NCBI RefSeq assembly: GCF_014174155.1
Contig: NZ_JABEQM010000001.1
Span: 62,001 to 126,000 of the forward strand
DNA from: Gluconacetobacter tumulisoli
GTDB lineage: Bacteria > Pseudomonadota > Alphaproteobacteria > Acetobacterales > Acetobacteraceae
Reading direction: 5' to 3'
Length of the DNA: 64,000 nucleotides
A program made the position numbers and the translations under genes. This document shows positions 56,932 through 64,000 of the stretch, piece after piece (positions within the stretch are counted from its first letter, which is position 1; every line of letters starts with the position of its first letter). Below the pieces are notes generated by a model that ran no database searches, was not told the origin of the DNA, and saw only the letters and a program-made list of their open reading frames with translations.

Positions 56932-58374
56932 GTGACAGCCCATACCGCCACCGGCTTCGTCCGGTCCCTGCGCTGGAGCGACGGCGTGATGCTGGCGATC
57001 GGCACGCCGGTGACCACCTTCTGCCTGATCGGATTGGAAATCGGGCCGATCGGGGCATGGGGCGCGCTGGCGGTCTGGTGCGTCACCAGCCTGGTCGCGC
57101 TGGTCCAGAACCTGATCTATGCCGAACTGGCGCTGCTGCTGCCCGACCGGTCGGGCGGGATCGGCGTCTTCGCGCATGAGGCCTGGCGGCGATACGCCAC
57201 CCCGCTGGGGGCGCTGGCCGTCTTCGGCTACTGGGCCGGCTGGTCGGTGACGCTGGCGGTCTGCGGGTTGCAGGTGGGGCGGCTGACGCAGGCCGAATGG
57301 TTTCCGTCCTGGACCGGGACGATATCGCTGGGCGGCGGCGCGGTCGGCTTGCCGCACGTCATCGCCGCGGCGATGATCCTGCTGGTCTATGTGCTGAACG
57401 TGCGGGGTATCGCCCTGGTGGCCCGCATCAATCGTATCGTCAGCGTGCTGCTGGCCCTGCTGGGCGCGGTCTGCCTGATCGGTCCGTTCTTCGTGGTGCC
57501 CATCGACCTGTCGCGCCTGCACTGGCATTTCGAGGGGACGGGCGGGCTGCCGCTGTGGCAGGCCTTCCTGGTCTGGTCCTTCATCACGTCCTGGACCAGC
57601 TACGGCACCGAACTGTGCGCGACGTTCGCGCCCGAATACCATAATCCGCGCGATCACATCCGCTGGGCCCTGGTGGTGTCGTCGCTGATCGTGATCCTGG
57701 TCGCGGTGCTCAGCTGCGTCGTCCTGCCGTCGGTGGTGGGGGAGCAGGCCATCGGCGACGATCCGATCGGGTTCTACGTCGCCGTCGTCGACCGGATCAT
57801 CGGCCACGGGCTGACCGGCGTGTTCATCGCGGTGATCTGCCTGGCGCAGTTCGTGACGATGAATTCGGCCATCGCCGGGTCCAGCCGCGCGCTGCACGGC
57901 CTGGCCGAACGGGGACTGACCGTGCGGCAGCTGGACCGGCTGAACGCGCGGGGCGTGCCGGCCCGCGCCATGGTGGTGGACCTTGTGGTCAACATCTTCA
58001 TCGTGTTCTTCATCGCCAATATCACCGGCATCATCTTCGCGGGGAATATCGGCTACATCCTGTCGGTGATCCTGGCGCTGGGCGGTTTCATGATCCTGCG
58101 GCGGCATCGGCCGGACCAGGTGCCGGCGATCTGTCGCGGGCGGATCTGGACGGGGATCGCCATCCTCCTGGTGGCCTTCAACCTGGCCATGATCGGGGTC
58201 GGCTTCCTGCATCCCGCCGCCGCCGGATATGGCGGCCATATGCAGCAGATCGTCGCCGTCGCGATCCTGGTCTGCTCGCTCCTGCTGTTTTTCTACCGGC
58301 GGGGCGTCCAGGACACGGACGGATTGCGCTTGCGCGAGGCCGATGTCCTGCCAGAGCCGGGTATCACCCGATGA
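56932..58374 (+). CDS. APC-family amine/amino acid permease
   Basis: 480 residues from a GTG start at 56932, chosen because AGGGAGG lies six bases upstream; the frame is open further left inside the preceding gene. About 12 membrane helices are visible, beginning SDGVMLAIGTPVTTFCLIGLEIGPIGAWGAL. It follows the flavoprotein by 82 bp, probably in one transcript, so an amine such as dimethylamine, sarcosine or a methylated amino acid may be the substrate. Confidence 0.83.
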   Translation: MTAHTATGFVRSLRWSDGVMLAIGTPVTTFCLIGLEIGPIGAWGALAVWCVTSLVALVQNLIYAELALLLPDRSGGIGVFAHEAWRRYATPLGALAVFGYWAGWSVTLAVCGLQVGRLTQAEWFPSWTGTISLGGGAVGLPHVIAAAMILLVYVLNVRGIALVARINRIVSVLLALLGAVCLIGPFFVVPIDLSRLHWHFEGTGGLPLWQAFLVWSFITSWTSYGTELCATFAPEYHNPRDHIRWALVVSSLIVILVAVLSCVVLPSVVGEQAIGDDPIGFYVAVVDRIIGHGLTGVFIAVICLAQFVTMNSAIAGSSRALHGLAERGLTVRQLDRLNARGVPARAMVVDLVVNIFIVFFIANITGIIFAGNIGYILSVILALGGFMILRRHRPDQVPAICRGRIWTGIAILLVAFNLAMIGVGFLHPAAAGYGGHMQQIVAVAILVCSLLLFFYRRGVQDTDGLRLREADVLPEPGITR

Positions 58375-58389
58375 GGTAGCGGGCACATT

Positions 58390-58445
58390 GGACAGGTCGG
58401 CTTCGCCCGAACCCACCAGGGCCTCAGGTCCTGGACCCCGATCAC
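58390..58445 (-). repeat. Composite intergenic repeat, family B partial copy
   Basis: On the minus strand GATCGGGGTCC and GAGGCCCTGGTGGGTTCGGG align with parts of the copies at 33100-33145 and 38031-38060. It lies between the permease and the hydrolase genes. Confidence 0.45.
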
Positions 58446-58479
58446 AACAGAAACCGGTACCATTGGACACCCACGACAG

Positions 58480-60666
58480 ATGAACGACAGGAACGACGCG
58501 ACCCGCCGCACCGTGCTGGGCCTCGCGGCCGGCGTGGCGGCCACGACCGTTGCGGGGCCGGCCCGGTCCGATCCGGCCGCCGACGCCGCCCGCACCGACT
58601 GGGCCGTGGCGCTGGACGATCCGGCCATCCGGGCGATGGAAACGGTCTGGATTCCGATGGCCGATGGCACGCGCCTTGCCGCGCGGCTGTTCCTGCCGGC
58701 GGGGGCCGAGGCCCGGCCGGTCGGTGCGGTACTGGAATATCTGCCCTATCGCCTGCGGGACGGCTACCGCTATCGCGACGACATCGCCGGGCCGGCGCTG
58801 GCCAGGGCCGGTATTGCGCTGGTCCGGGTCGATATTCGCGGCACGGGCGATTCCGAAGGCATCATCATCGACGAATACATGCCGGCCGAGCAGGGCGACG
58901 CGCTGACCGTCCTGGCCTGGATCGCACGGCAGCCCTGGTGCAACGGCCAGGTCGGCATGCGCGGTATTTCCTACGGATCGTTCGACGGGTTGCAGGCCGC
59001 GGCGAAGAATCCGCCGATGCTGCGGGCCATCGTCTCGACCTGCGGGACCGACCAGCGGTACCTGGACGACATCCATTATCGCGGCGGCTGCCTGTTGCAG
59101 GCGCAGATCGACTGGGCGATGGAATGGCAGGCGGTGATGCGTTCGCCGCCGGACCCGACAGTGGTGGGGGCCGATCGCTGGCGCGCGCTGTGGCGGCAGA
59201 GGCTGGAGGCCGCGCGGGCGGTGACCATCGACTGGACGCGGCACCAGCGCCTGGACGACAAATGGCAGTACGGGTCCATCGCCGATTACCGGTCGGTCCA
59301 TTGTGCGGTCTTTCATGTCGGCGGCATGCTGGATTGCTATGTCGATGCCCCGGTCCGGATGATGGAGGGCGCGCCCACCCTGCCGCAGAAGGCGCTGATC
59401 GGGCCGTGGACGCATAAATGGCCCGGCTATCCCGATCCGCCGGGCCACCGCGGGCCGCCGACCCCGGCCGCGAACGGCGTGCCCGGCCCGGGCCTGGACT
59501 GGCTGCCGGTCGAGGCCCGGTGGTGGCGTCACTGGCTGGCGGGCGAGGCCAATGGCATCATGGACGAACCCCGCTTCTGGGCCTTTCGCCAACGGCTGGC
59601 GGCGGGCGCCGTCTTTCCGCGTGACGCGATGGGGGAATGGATATCCGAAGACAAATGGCCCAGCGCCGGCATCGAACGCCAGGCCTGGTTCCTCAACCCC
59701 GACGGGCTGGGCCGCGCCGCGGGGGCGCGGGTCCTGCGGGAACACCGCACCGACCTGCTGGTCGGCTTCGCGACGCCCACGACCTATTCGTCCGGCGACA
59801 CGACAAGCTGGTGGCGAGAGCAGAGCGGGGATGACGCCGGCTGCCTGACCTTCGATTCCGCCGTGCTGGACGCGCCGCTGGATCTGATGGGGCGGCCGGT
59901 TTTCCGTATCCGCGTGCGCGCCGACCGGCCGGTCGCGAAACTGTTCGTGCGCCTGACCGAACTGGCGCCGGACGGCCGGTCGCATCTGGTCAGCCATGCG
60001 GTGCTGAACCTGACGCATCGCGACGGGCACGTGACGCCGAGTCCCCTGGTACCGGGGCATGATTACGATGTGACGATGGACGGGCTGTTCACCTGCCATC
60101 GCTTCGCGCCCGGCAGCCGCCTGCGCGTCGCGGTCAGCGAGAACTGGTGGCCCGTCACCTGGCCGTCGCCCGGCCTGGGCAGCCTGCATATCACCACCGG
60201 CGCCTCGTCGGTGGATCTGCCCGTGCGGCCGGTCCGGGATGACATTTCCCCGCCCTTCACCGTCTGGGCCGACCGGTACGCCCAATCCGGCCTGCCGCCT
60301 GCGCCCTATGGCGACAGGCTGGCGAACGTGACCGTCAGCGGACCGGCCGGCCAGCGCGTGTTCAGCCTGAACACCGGCACCAACACGCCGGATCCGCATC
60401 TGGTCGAGGCGATCGGCATGACGATCGGCTACGCCTATCGCGCGCGCCGCACGATCCGCGAGGACGATCCCAACAGTGCCGAGATGGAGGCCGAGGCGAA
60501 TGCGATCCATCAGCGCGGCGACTGGAAGACCCGTCTGCGGGCCTGGAGCCTGATGCGTTCGACGGCTACGCATTTCCACTGCCGCGAGACGCTGGAGGCG
60601 TGGGAAGGCGACAGGCTCGTGTTCTCCCGCACATGGGAACAGCGGATTCCCCGGGATCTCGTCTGA
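58480..60666 (+). CDS. CocE/NonD family hydrolase with Tat-type signal
   Basis: 728 residues. It starts with a twin-arginine-like signal (TRRTVLGLAAGVAATTVAGPARS). The hydrolase nucleophile is in GMRGISYGSFDG, close to the family GxSYxG with the last Gly replaced by Ser. Further marks are IRGTGDSEG and a C-terminal jelly-roll PepX_C region (GRPVFRIRVRADRPVAKLFVRL). Members are X-Pro dipeptidyl peptidases or ester hydrolases. Its place after the methylamine genes may be coincidental. Confidence 0.82.
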   Translation: MNDRNDATRRTVLGLAAGVAATTVAGPARSDPAADAARTDWAVALDDPAIRAMETVWIPMADGTRLAARLFLPAGAEARPVGAVLEYLPYRLRDGYRYRDDIAGPALARAGIALVRVDIRGTGDSEGIIIDEYMPAEQGDALTVLAWIARQPWCNGQVGMRGISYGSFDGLQAAAKNPPMLRAIVSTCGTDQRYLDDIHYRGGCLLQAQIDWAMEWQAVMRSPPDPTVVGADRWRALWRQRLEAARAVTIDWTRHQRLDDKWQYGSIADYRSVHCAVFHVGGMLDCYVDAPVRMMEGAPTLPQKALIGPWTHKWPGYPDPPGHRGPPTPAANGVPGPGLDWLPVEARWWRHWLAGEANGIMDEPRFWAFRQRLAAGAVFPRDAMGEWISEDKWPSAGIERQAWFLNPDGLGRAAGARVLREHRTDLLVGFATPTTYSSGDTTSWWREQSGDDAGCLTFDSAVLDAPLDLMGRPVFRIRVRADRPVAKLFVRLTELAPDGRSHLVSHAVLNLTHRDGHVTPSPLVPGHDYDVTMDGLFTCHRFAPGSRLRVAVSENWWPVTWPSPGLGSLHITTGASSVDLPVRPVRDDISPPFTVWADRYAQSGLPPAPYGDRLANVTVSGPAGQRVFSLNTGTNTPDPHLVEAIGMTIGYAYRARRTIREDDPNSAEMEAEANAIHQRGDWKTRLRAWSLMRSTATHFHCRETLEAWEGDRLVFSRTWEQRIPRDLV

Positions 60667-60743
60667 TCGGGGCTCCGGTCCCGTGGGTCAAATCCGCCGG
60701 GCTTTGGTGTAAGCTCCCCTGGCAGTCTCGCCGGGGATGGGTC

Positions 60744-61667
60744 ATGGCTCTGCACGACAGGGTGAAGACGGCGCTGGATGAAACGCGCACCCTGATCCTG
60801 GGCGCGCAGATCCTGCTCGGCTTCCAGTACCAGGCGGCCTTCGAGGACCGGTTCGACGCGCTGCCGCCGCATGCCCGCGTGATGGCGGCGGGCGCCCTGG
60901 GCCTGATGCTGCTGACCATCGGCTTGCTGGTCGCGCCGTCCGCCTACCACCGCATCGCGGAGCACGGACGCAGCACGGGGCACATCCACATGCTGATCGG
61001 CTCCCTGGCCGCCTTGGCGCTGTTGCCGTTCGCCGCCGCCTTCGGTCTTGATGTGGCGATCGCCACGGAACACATGTCGGGCGGCGATATCGGGGCAGGC
61101 GGGGCCGCCGGCGCGGGCGTGACCGTTCTGGCCCTGGCCGGTTGGTACGGGGTGGGCGCGATGATGAAGCGGCATCTGGGCATCGCGGAACGTCACATGG
61201 CACGCACGGAGCAGCACCGGCGCGAATGCACGCCGCTGCATGCCCGGATCGAACAGATGCTGACCGAGGGGCGGGTGATCCTGCCGGGCGCGCAGGCGCT
61301 GCTGGGTTTCCAGCTTGTCATCGTGCTGATGGCCGCGTTCGAGAAATTGCCCGCCCTGTCGCGCCTGGTACATGGTGGCGCTCTGCTGTGCGTGGCGGCG
61401 GCCGTGATCCTGCTGGTCATGCCGGCCGCCCTGCACCGCATCGTCTGGGCAGGCGAGGACAGCGAACGGTTTCTGCGTATCGGCGGCACCATCACGGCCA
61501 CGGCCCTGGTGCCACTGGCGCTCGGCCTGACCGGGGACAGCTATGTGGTGGTTGCGCGTATCGCCATGTCACGCACCGCCGGGACGGTCGTGGCCGCCAC
61601 CGTGGCGGCGGTCCTGTTCGGCCTGTGGTTCGCTTGGCCGATGGCCGCGCGGCGGTCGCGCGCCTGA
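60744..61667 (+). CDS. Membrane protein with two tandem DUF6328-like units
   Basis: 307 residues from the ATG at 60744. Two similar halves are visible: LILGAQILLGFQYQAAFEDRF in the first and VILPGAQALLGFQLVIVLMAAF in the second. Each is followed by two or three membrane helices and an AYHRI/ALHRI turn. The family normally has one such unit, so this looks like an internal duplication or fusion. Function is unknown. Confidence 0.75.
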   Translation: MALHDRVKTALDETRTLILGAQILLGFQYQAAFEDRFDALPPHARVMAAGALGLMLLTIGLLVAPSAYHRIAEHGRSTGHIHMLIGSLAALALLPFAAAFGLDVAIATEHMSGGDIGAGGAAGAGVTVLALAGWYGVGAMMKRHLGIAERHMARTEQHRRECTPLHARIEQMLTEGRVILPGAQALLGFQLVIVLMAAFEKLPALSRLVHGGALLCVAAAVILLVMPAALHRIVWAGEDSERFLRIGGTITATALVPLALGLTGDSYVVVARIAMSRTAGTVVAATVAAVLFGLWFAWPMAARRSRA

Positions 61668-61689
61668 CGCGTCTCGGACCCCGGACGGG

Positions 61690-61884
61690 TCAGGACCTGG
61701 CCGACGGATAAAGAACCCGCGCCAGGCGTTTGATCGTCAGCCCCTGCACGACGATGGTAAAGACCGCGACGCCATAGCAGACCGGCAGCAGGACGGGCCG
61801 TATCGCATCATCCGGCAGGCCCAGCGCCTGCGCGACCGAAATGCCGCCGCGCAGGCCGCCCCAGGTCAGGATTGGCAGGTCAAG
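61690..61884 (-). pseudogene. Remnant of a sodium/proton antiporter (C-terminal piece only)
   Basis: About 64 codons ending at the stop at 61690 match the last helices of NhaP/CPA1 antiporters: LTWGGLRGGISVAQALGLP and YGVAVFTIVVQGLTI followed by a basic tail. The usual 300 to 400 upstream residues are absent; the preceding DNA is the promoter side of the MYG1 gene. The reading frame continues upstream with unrelated residues. It is best read as a deletion remnant. Confidence 0.75.
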
Positions 61885-62018
61885 ACGGGCCGGTGCTGCC
61901 TCATGAACAGGCGCGCTTTCGACGCCCGTTTCCGACAAAGGGTGTTGTGTGGCCGGGGCCCGTGCGGCATGACGGAGCACGATCGGAAATCCACCCTTGT
62001 TTGTCAGCAGGTACTTGT

Positions 62019-63047
62019 ATGTCAGAGCACACGCCCATTGGTCTCGAAGATGGGACGGAAACCGTCAAGGCGCTGACCCATTCAGGGAATTTCCATGTCG
62101 ATGAAACGCTGGGATATGTCATCCTGCATTATGCCCTGGCGCCGCGGGGCGATCTGAGGGGGCGTGTCCTCGCGGACGCGCCCGTCGATCGGCTTGATTT
62201 CACGCGCACGCGGTCGCCGGAACGCATCAAGGCGGCCGACATCGTGTTCGACGTGGGCGGTGCGTATGAACCGTCCAGGGGACGATACGACCATCACATG
62301 AAGGACAAGCCGCTCCGCGAGGACGGCACGCCCTACAGCGCCGCCGGATTGCTGTGGAAGGATTACGGGGTCGCGGCGATCCGCAATATTCTCGCGACGC
62401 CGGTAGACGACGACGGGCTCGCCGCGATCTGGCAGGCCGTCGATCACGCCCTGGTCCTGCCGATCGACCAGGACGACAATGGTGTCGCGAAGATGGGCAA
62501 GCTGTCCCTGGCGGACATCGTGTCGGCCTGCGGTCCGGCCTGGGATACCGCCGAACTGTATGGCCCGGACGAGGCGCGGTCGCGCGAGGCCCAGGGCTTT
62601 GCGAATGCCGCGGTCGCCGTGGCGTCTCATCTGGTCAATATGGTTGACCGCGTGCGTGCCGGCCTGAAGGCGGCGAACCGGGTGATGGCGGCCTATGACC
62701 GGGCGGACGACAAACGCATCCTGGTCATGGACACGGGAATGCCGACCGAGAAGGTGATTTTCGAACAGGACCTTCCCGTCGTCTACGTGGTTTCGCCGGC
62801 CGCGGCCGGCCAGTGGAACGTCAAGGCCGTGCCGCCCAAGCGGGGCGATTTCGGACAACGGGTTTCCCTGCCGCAGGCATGGGGCGGCCTGGAACGGGAA
62901 GCGCTCGCCCAGGTGTCCGGCGTTCCGGATGCGGTCTTCGCGCACCCGGCCCGCTTCATCTGCGGCGCGGCCAGCAGGGACGGCGCACTGAAAATGGCGC
63001 GTCTGGCGCTGGAGATCGACGCGTCCCTGGAGCGGCCCGTTGCATGA
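62019..63047 (+). CDS. MYG1 family (UPF0160) putative phosphohydrolase/exonuclease
   Basis: 342 residues from MSEHTPIGLEDG. The family motifs include THSGNFHVDETLGYVIL (metal-binding His and Asp), DIVFDVGG, YDHHMKD and the central ALVLPIDQDDNG. MYG1 proteins are DHH-like metal-dependent hydrolases; the eukaryotic member is a 3'-5' RNA exonuclease, while bacterial roles are not settled. The frame is open further upstream but over the antiporter remnant. Confidence 0.87.
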   Translation: MSEHTPIGLEDGTETVKALTHSGNFHVDETLGYVILHYALAPRGDLRGRVLADAPVDRLDFTRTRSPERIKAADIVFDVGGAYEPSRGRYDHHMKDKPLREDGTPYSAAGLLWKDYGVAAIRNILATPVDDDGLAAIWQAVDHALVLPIDQDDNGVAKMGKLSLADIVSACGPAWDTAELYGPDEARSREAQGFANAAVAVASHLVNMVDRVRAGLKAANRVMAAYDRADDKRILVMDTGMPTEKVIFEQDLPVVYVVSPAAAGQWNVKAVPPKRGDFGQRVSLPQAWGGLEREALAQVSGVPDAVFAHPARFICGAASRDGALKMARLALEIDASLERPVA

Positions 63048-63349
63048 CGGCCCCTCCCTTTCATTCGTCTTGCGGATTAGGAGATCGGAAAGCGGACCTC
63101 GTGTCCCGGAGTTTCAATAGCAGATATTTGGTAAGCAGATTTTCTGCGTGCAGATGCGCGGCCCCCTCGGAACAGGGGGGCAGGCAGGGTGCATGATTCT
63201 GCTGATGATCTCGATCACCCGCGTGTTCCCAAGGACCGTCCGTTTCGCCGTCGGTTTTTCTACCGGCTGTCCCGAAATCTTCGGTTGCCGCGAACGGCAA
63301 TCCCCTTGACCTGAACCCAGGCGTACAGTCGGTCTGCGTGACGCTTGTA
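63048..63349. other. Non-coding gap between convergent MYG1 and GNAT genes
   Basis: No supported gene. The stretch is less GC-rich than its surroundings, has a small hairpin GCAGA-TTT-TCTGC near 63135, and contains a 79-residue minus-strand frame that I reject. It ends close to the stop codon of the GNAT gene. Confidence 0.4.
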
Positions 63350-63919
63350 TCAAGCTGGCAGCACGCGACCCATTGATACCGACGAGCCCGCCTCTTCCGT
63401 CTTCAACCATTCCGGACGCAGGATTCCCATCATCACCGTATCCCACCGTTCGCTTCCGACCCGGGCCGATGATCGTCTGATCCCTTCCTGAACGAAACCA
63501 AGCCGCAAATAGGTGCGGATAGCGGCCTTGTTCCAGCTATAGACGTTGAGTTCGACGCGTTCGATCTGGCGATGGGAGAAGGCCTTCTCCATGACGGCGC
63601 GCAACATCGGAACGGCCAGACCTTCTCCGCGCTTATGCGGATCGATCGCCACCCTGCACATTCTTGCAACGCCGTCTCGCCAGTCAAACGCGAGCTGTGC
63701 GTGCCCGACCGCGTTGCCAGCATCATCCCCGGCCATCCAGCACAGTCGTGCGGGCGGAGAAAAGCCGCCTTCGTCCAGCATATGGTTCAATTGCGTTCTG
63801 TCGAGAGGATGGGCCAGAGCCGTGCCTCCCCATTGCGCGAGTTCTCTCGGGTCTCGAAACCAGCCGGAAAGCATTTCGAAATGCCGTTCCGTGAACGGCA
63901 AAAGGTGCAATTTTTGCAT
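63350..63919 (-). CDS. GNAT family N-acetyltransferase
   Basis: 189 residues. The acetyl-CoA-binding motif A is visible as CRVAIDPHKRGEGLAVPMLRAVMEKAF, followed by VELNVYSWNKAAIRTYLRLGFVQEG, typical of RimJ/RimL-like enzymes. The substrate is unknown. GGAGAGGGG lies just before the ATG. A 12-bp palindrome CTCTCCGGAGAG (63926-63937) overlaps this ribosome site and could influence translation. Confidence 0.88.
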   Translation of the reverse strand: MQKLHLLPFTERHFEMLSGWFRDPRELAQWGGTALAHPLDRTQLNHMLDEGGFSPPARLCWMAGDDAGNAVGHAQLAFDWRDGVARMCRVAIDPHKRGEGLAVPMLRAVMEKAFSHRQIERVELNVYSWNKAAIRTYLRLGFVQEGIRRSSARVGSERWDTVMMGILRPEWLKTEEAGSSVSMGRVLPA

Positions 63920-64000
63920 CCACCCCTCTCCGGAGAGCAGTTCTTGTCAGGCCATTGTATGAAATCTGAAATCGCGGTCGGCAACCAGGGGCCGCTTTGA

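Noticed and set aside
56902-60579. A minus-strand open frame of 1225 codons antisense to the APC permease and CocE-type hydrolase
   Set aside because: Same composition artefact; the opposite strand carries membrane helices and a hydrolase nucleophile motif in the expected order.
63061-63300. A 79-codon minus-strand frame between MYG1 and the GNAT gene
   Set aside because: No ribosome site, no known domain, and mixed composition; treated as non-coding.

Overview
The window is a contiguous GC-rich chromosomal segment, most likely from an acetic acid bacterium (Acetobacteraceae, Gluconacetobacter-like). This is inferred from the alphaproteobacterial tol-pal and CtrA-type genes and the gene order, not from a marker gene. 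Nearly every gene has long antisense open frames, so real frames were chosen by protein family, third-position GC, ribosome sites and 4-nt start/stop overlaps. I saw no rRNA, tRNA, CRISPR array or insertion sequence.

Region 1 (1-8.9 kb, minus strand): a peptidyl-prolyl isomerase, argJ, an RDD membrane protein, thiM, an MscS channel, a 2-oxoglutarate oxygenase, an MBOAT O-acyltransferase and a membrane-anchored partner cut by the window edge. Region 2 (9-27.7 kb, plus strand) is housekeeping: secA; yebC-ruvCAB-ybgC-tolQRAB-pal-cpoB (Holliday junction resolution and the envelope Tol-Pal machine); tilS-ftsH; folP-glmM-thiD. Two clear intrinsic terminators follow pal and ftsH.

Region 3 (27.7-43 kb) is accessory. 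It holds a CtrA-type response regulator whose phospho-acceptor Asp51 is Glu. Next to it is a candidate ~69-nt small RNA with an FNR/FixK-type box at class II spacing and a UUCG-loop terminator. Then come a pipecolate route of lysine catabolism (amaA, amaB, ketimine reductase), a secreted-type nuclease with a damaged 5' end, an NCS1 permease coupled to an ArgE-like deacylase, a LysR regulator, an Hsp70-like protein and an ada/oxygenase/alkB alkylation-repair operon.

Region 4 (43.2-58.4 kb) is the most distinctive part: a methylated-amine and carnitine catabolic island. tdm and tmm encode oxidation of trimethylamine to its N-oxide and demethylation to dimethylamine plus formaldehyde on tetrahydrofolate. 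On the opposite strand cdhC, a cdhA-thioesterase fusion, a HocS-like esterase, a quaternary-ammonium Rieske oxygenase, a 64-residue membrane protein and an MFS transporter form one probable operon, divergent from cdhR. A DgcA/trimethylamine-dehydrogenase-like flavoprotein and an APC permease follow. Together they can convert acylcarnitine and carnitine to glycine betaine and/or trimethylamine and remove methyl groups. The reductase partner of the Rieske oxygenase is not in the window.

Region 5 (58.4-64 kb): a Tat-type CocE/NonD hydrolase, a duplicated DUF6328 membrane protein, a sodium/proton antiporter remnant, a MYG1 homologue and a GNAT acetyltransferase. Two families of short intergenic repeats are scattered through regions 3 to 5; one copy lies exactly where the nuclease gene lacks a normal start.
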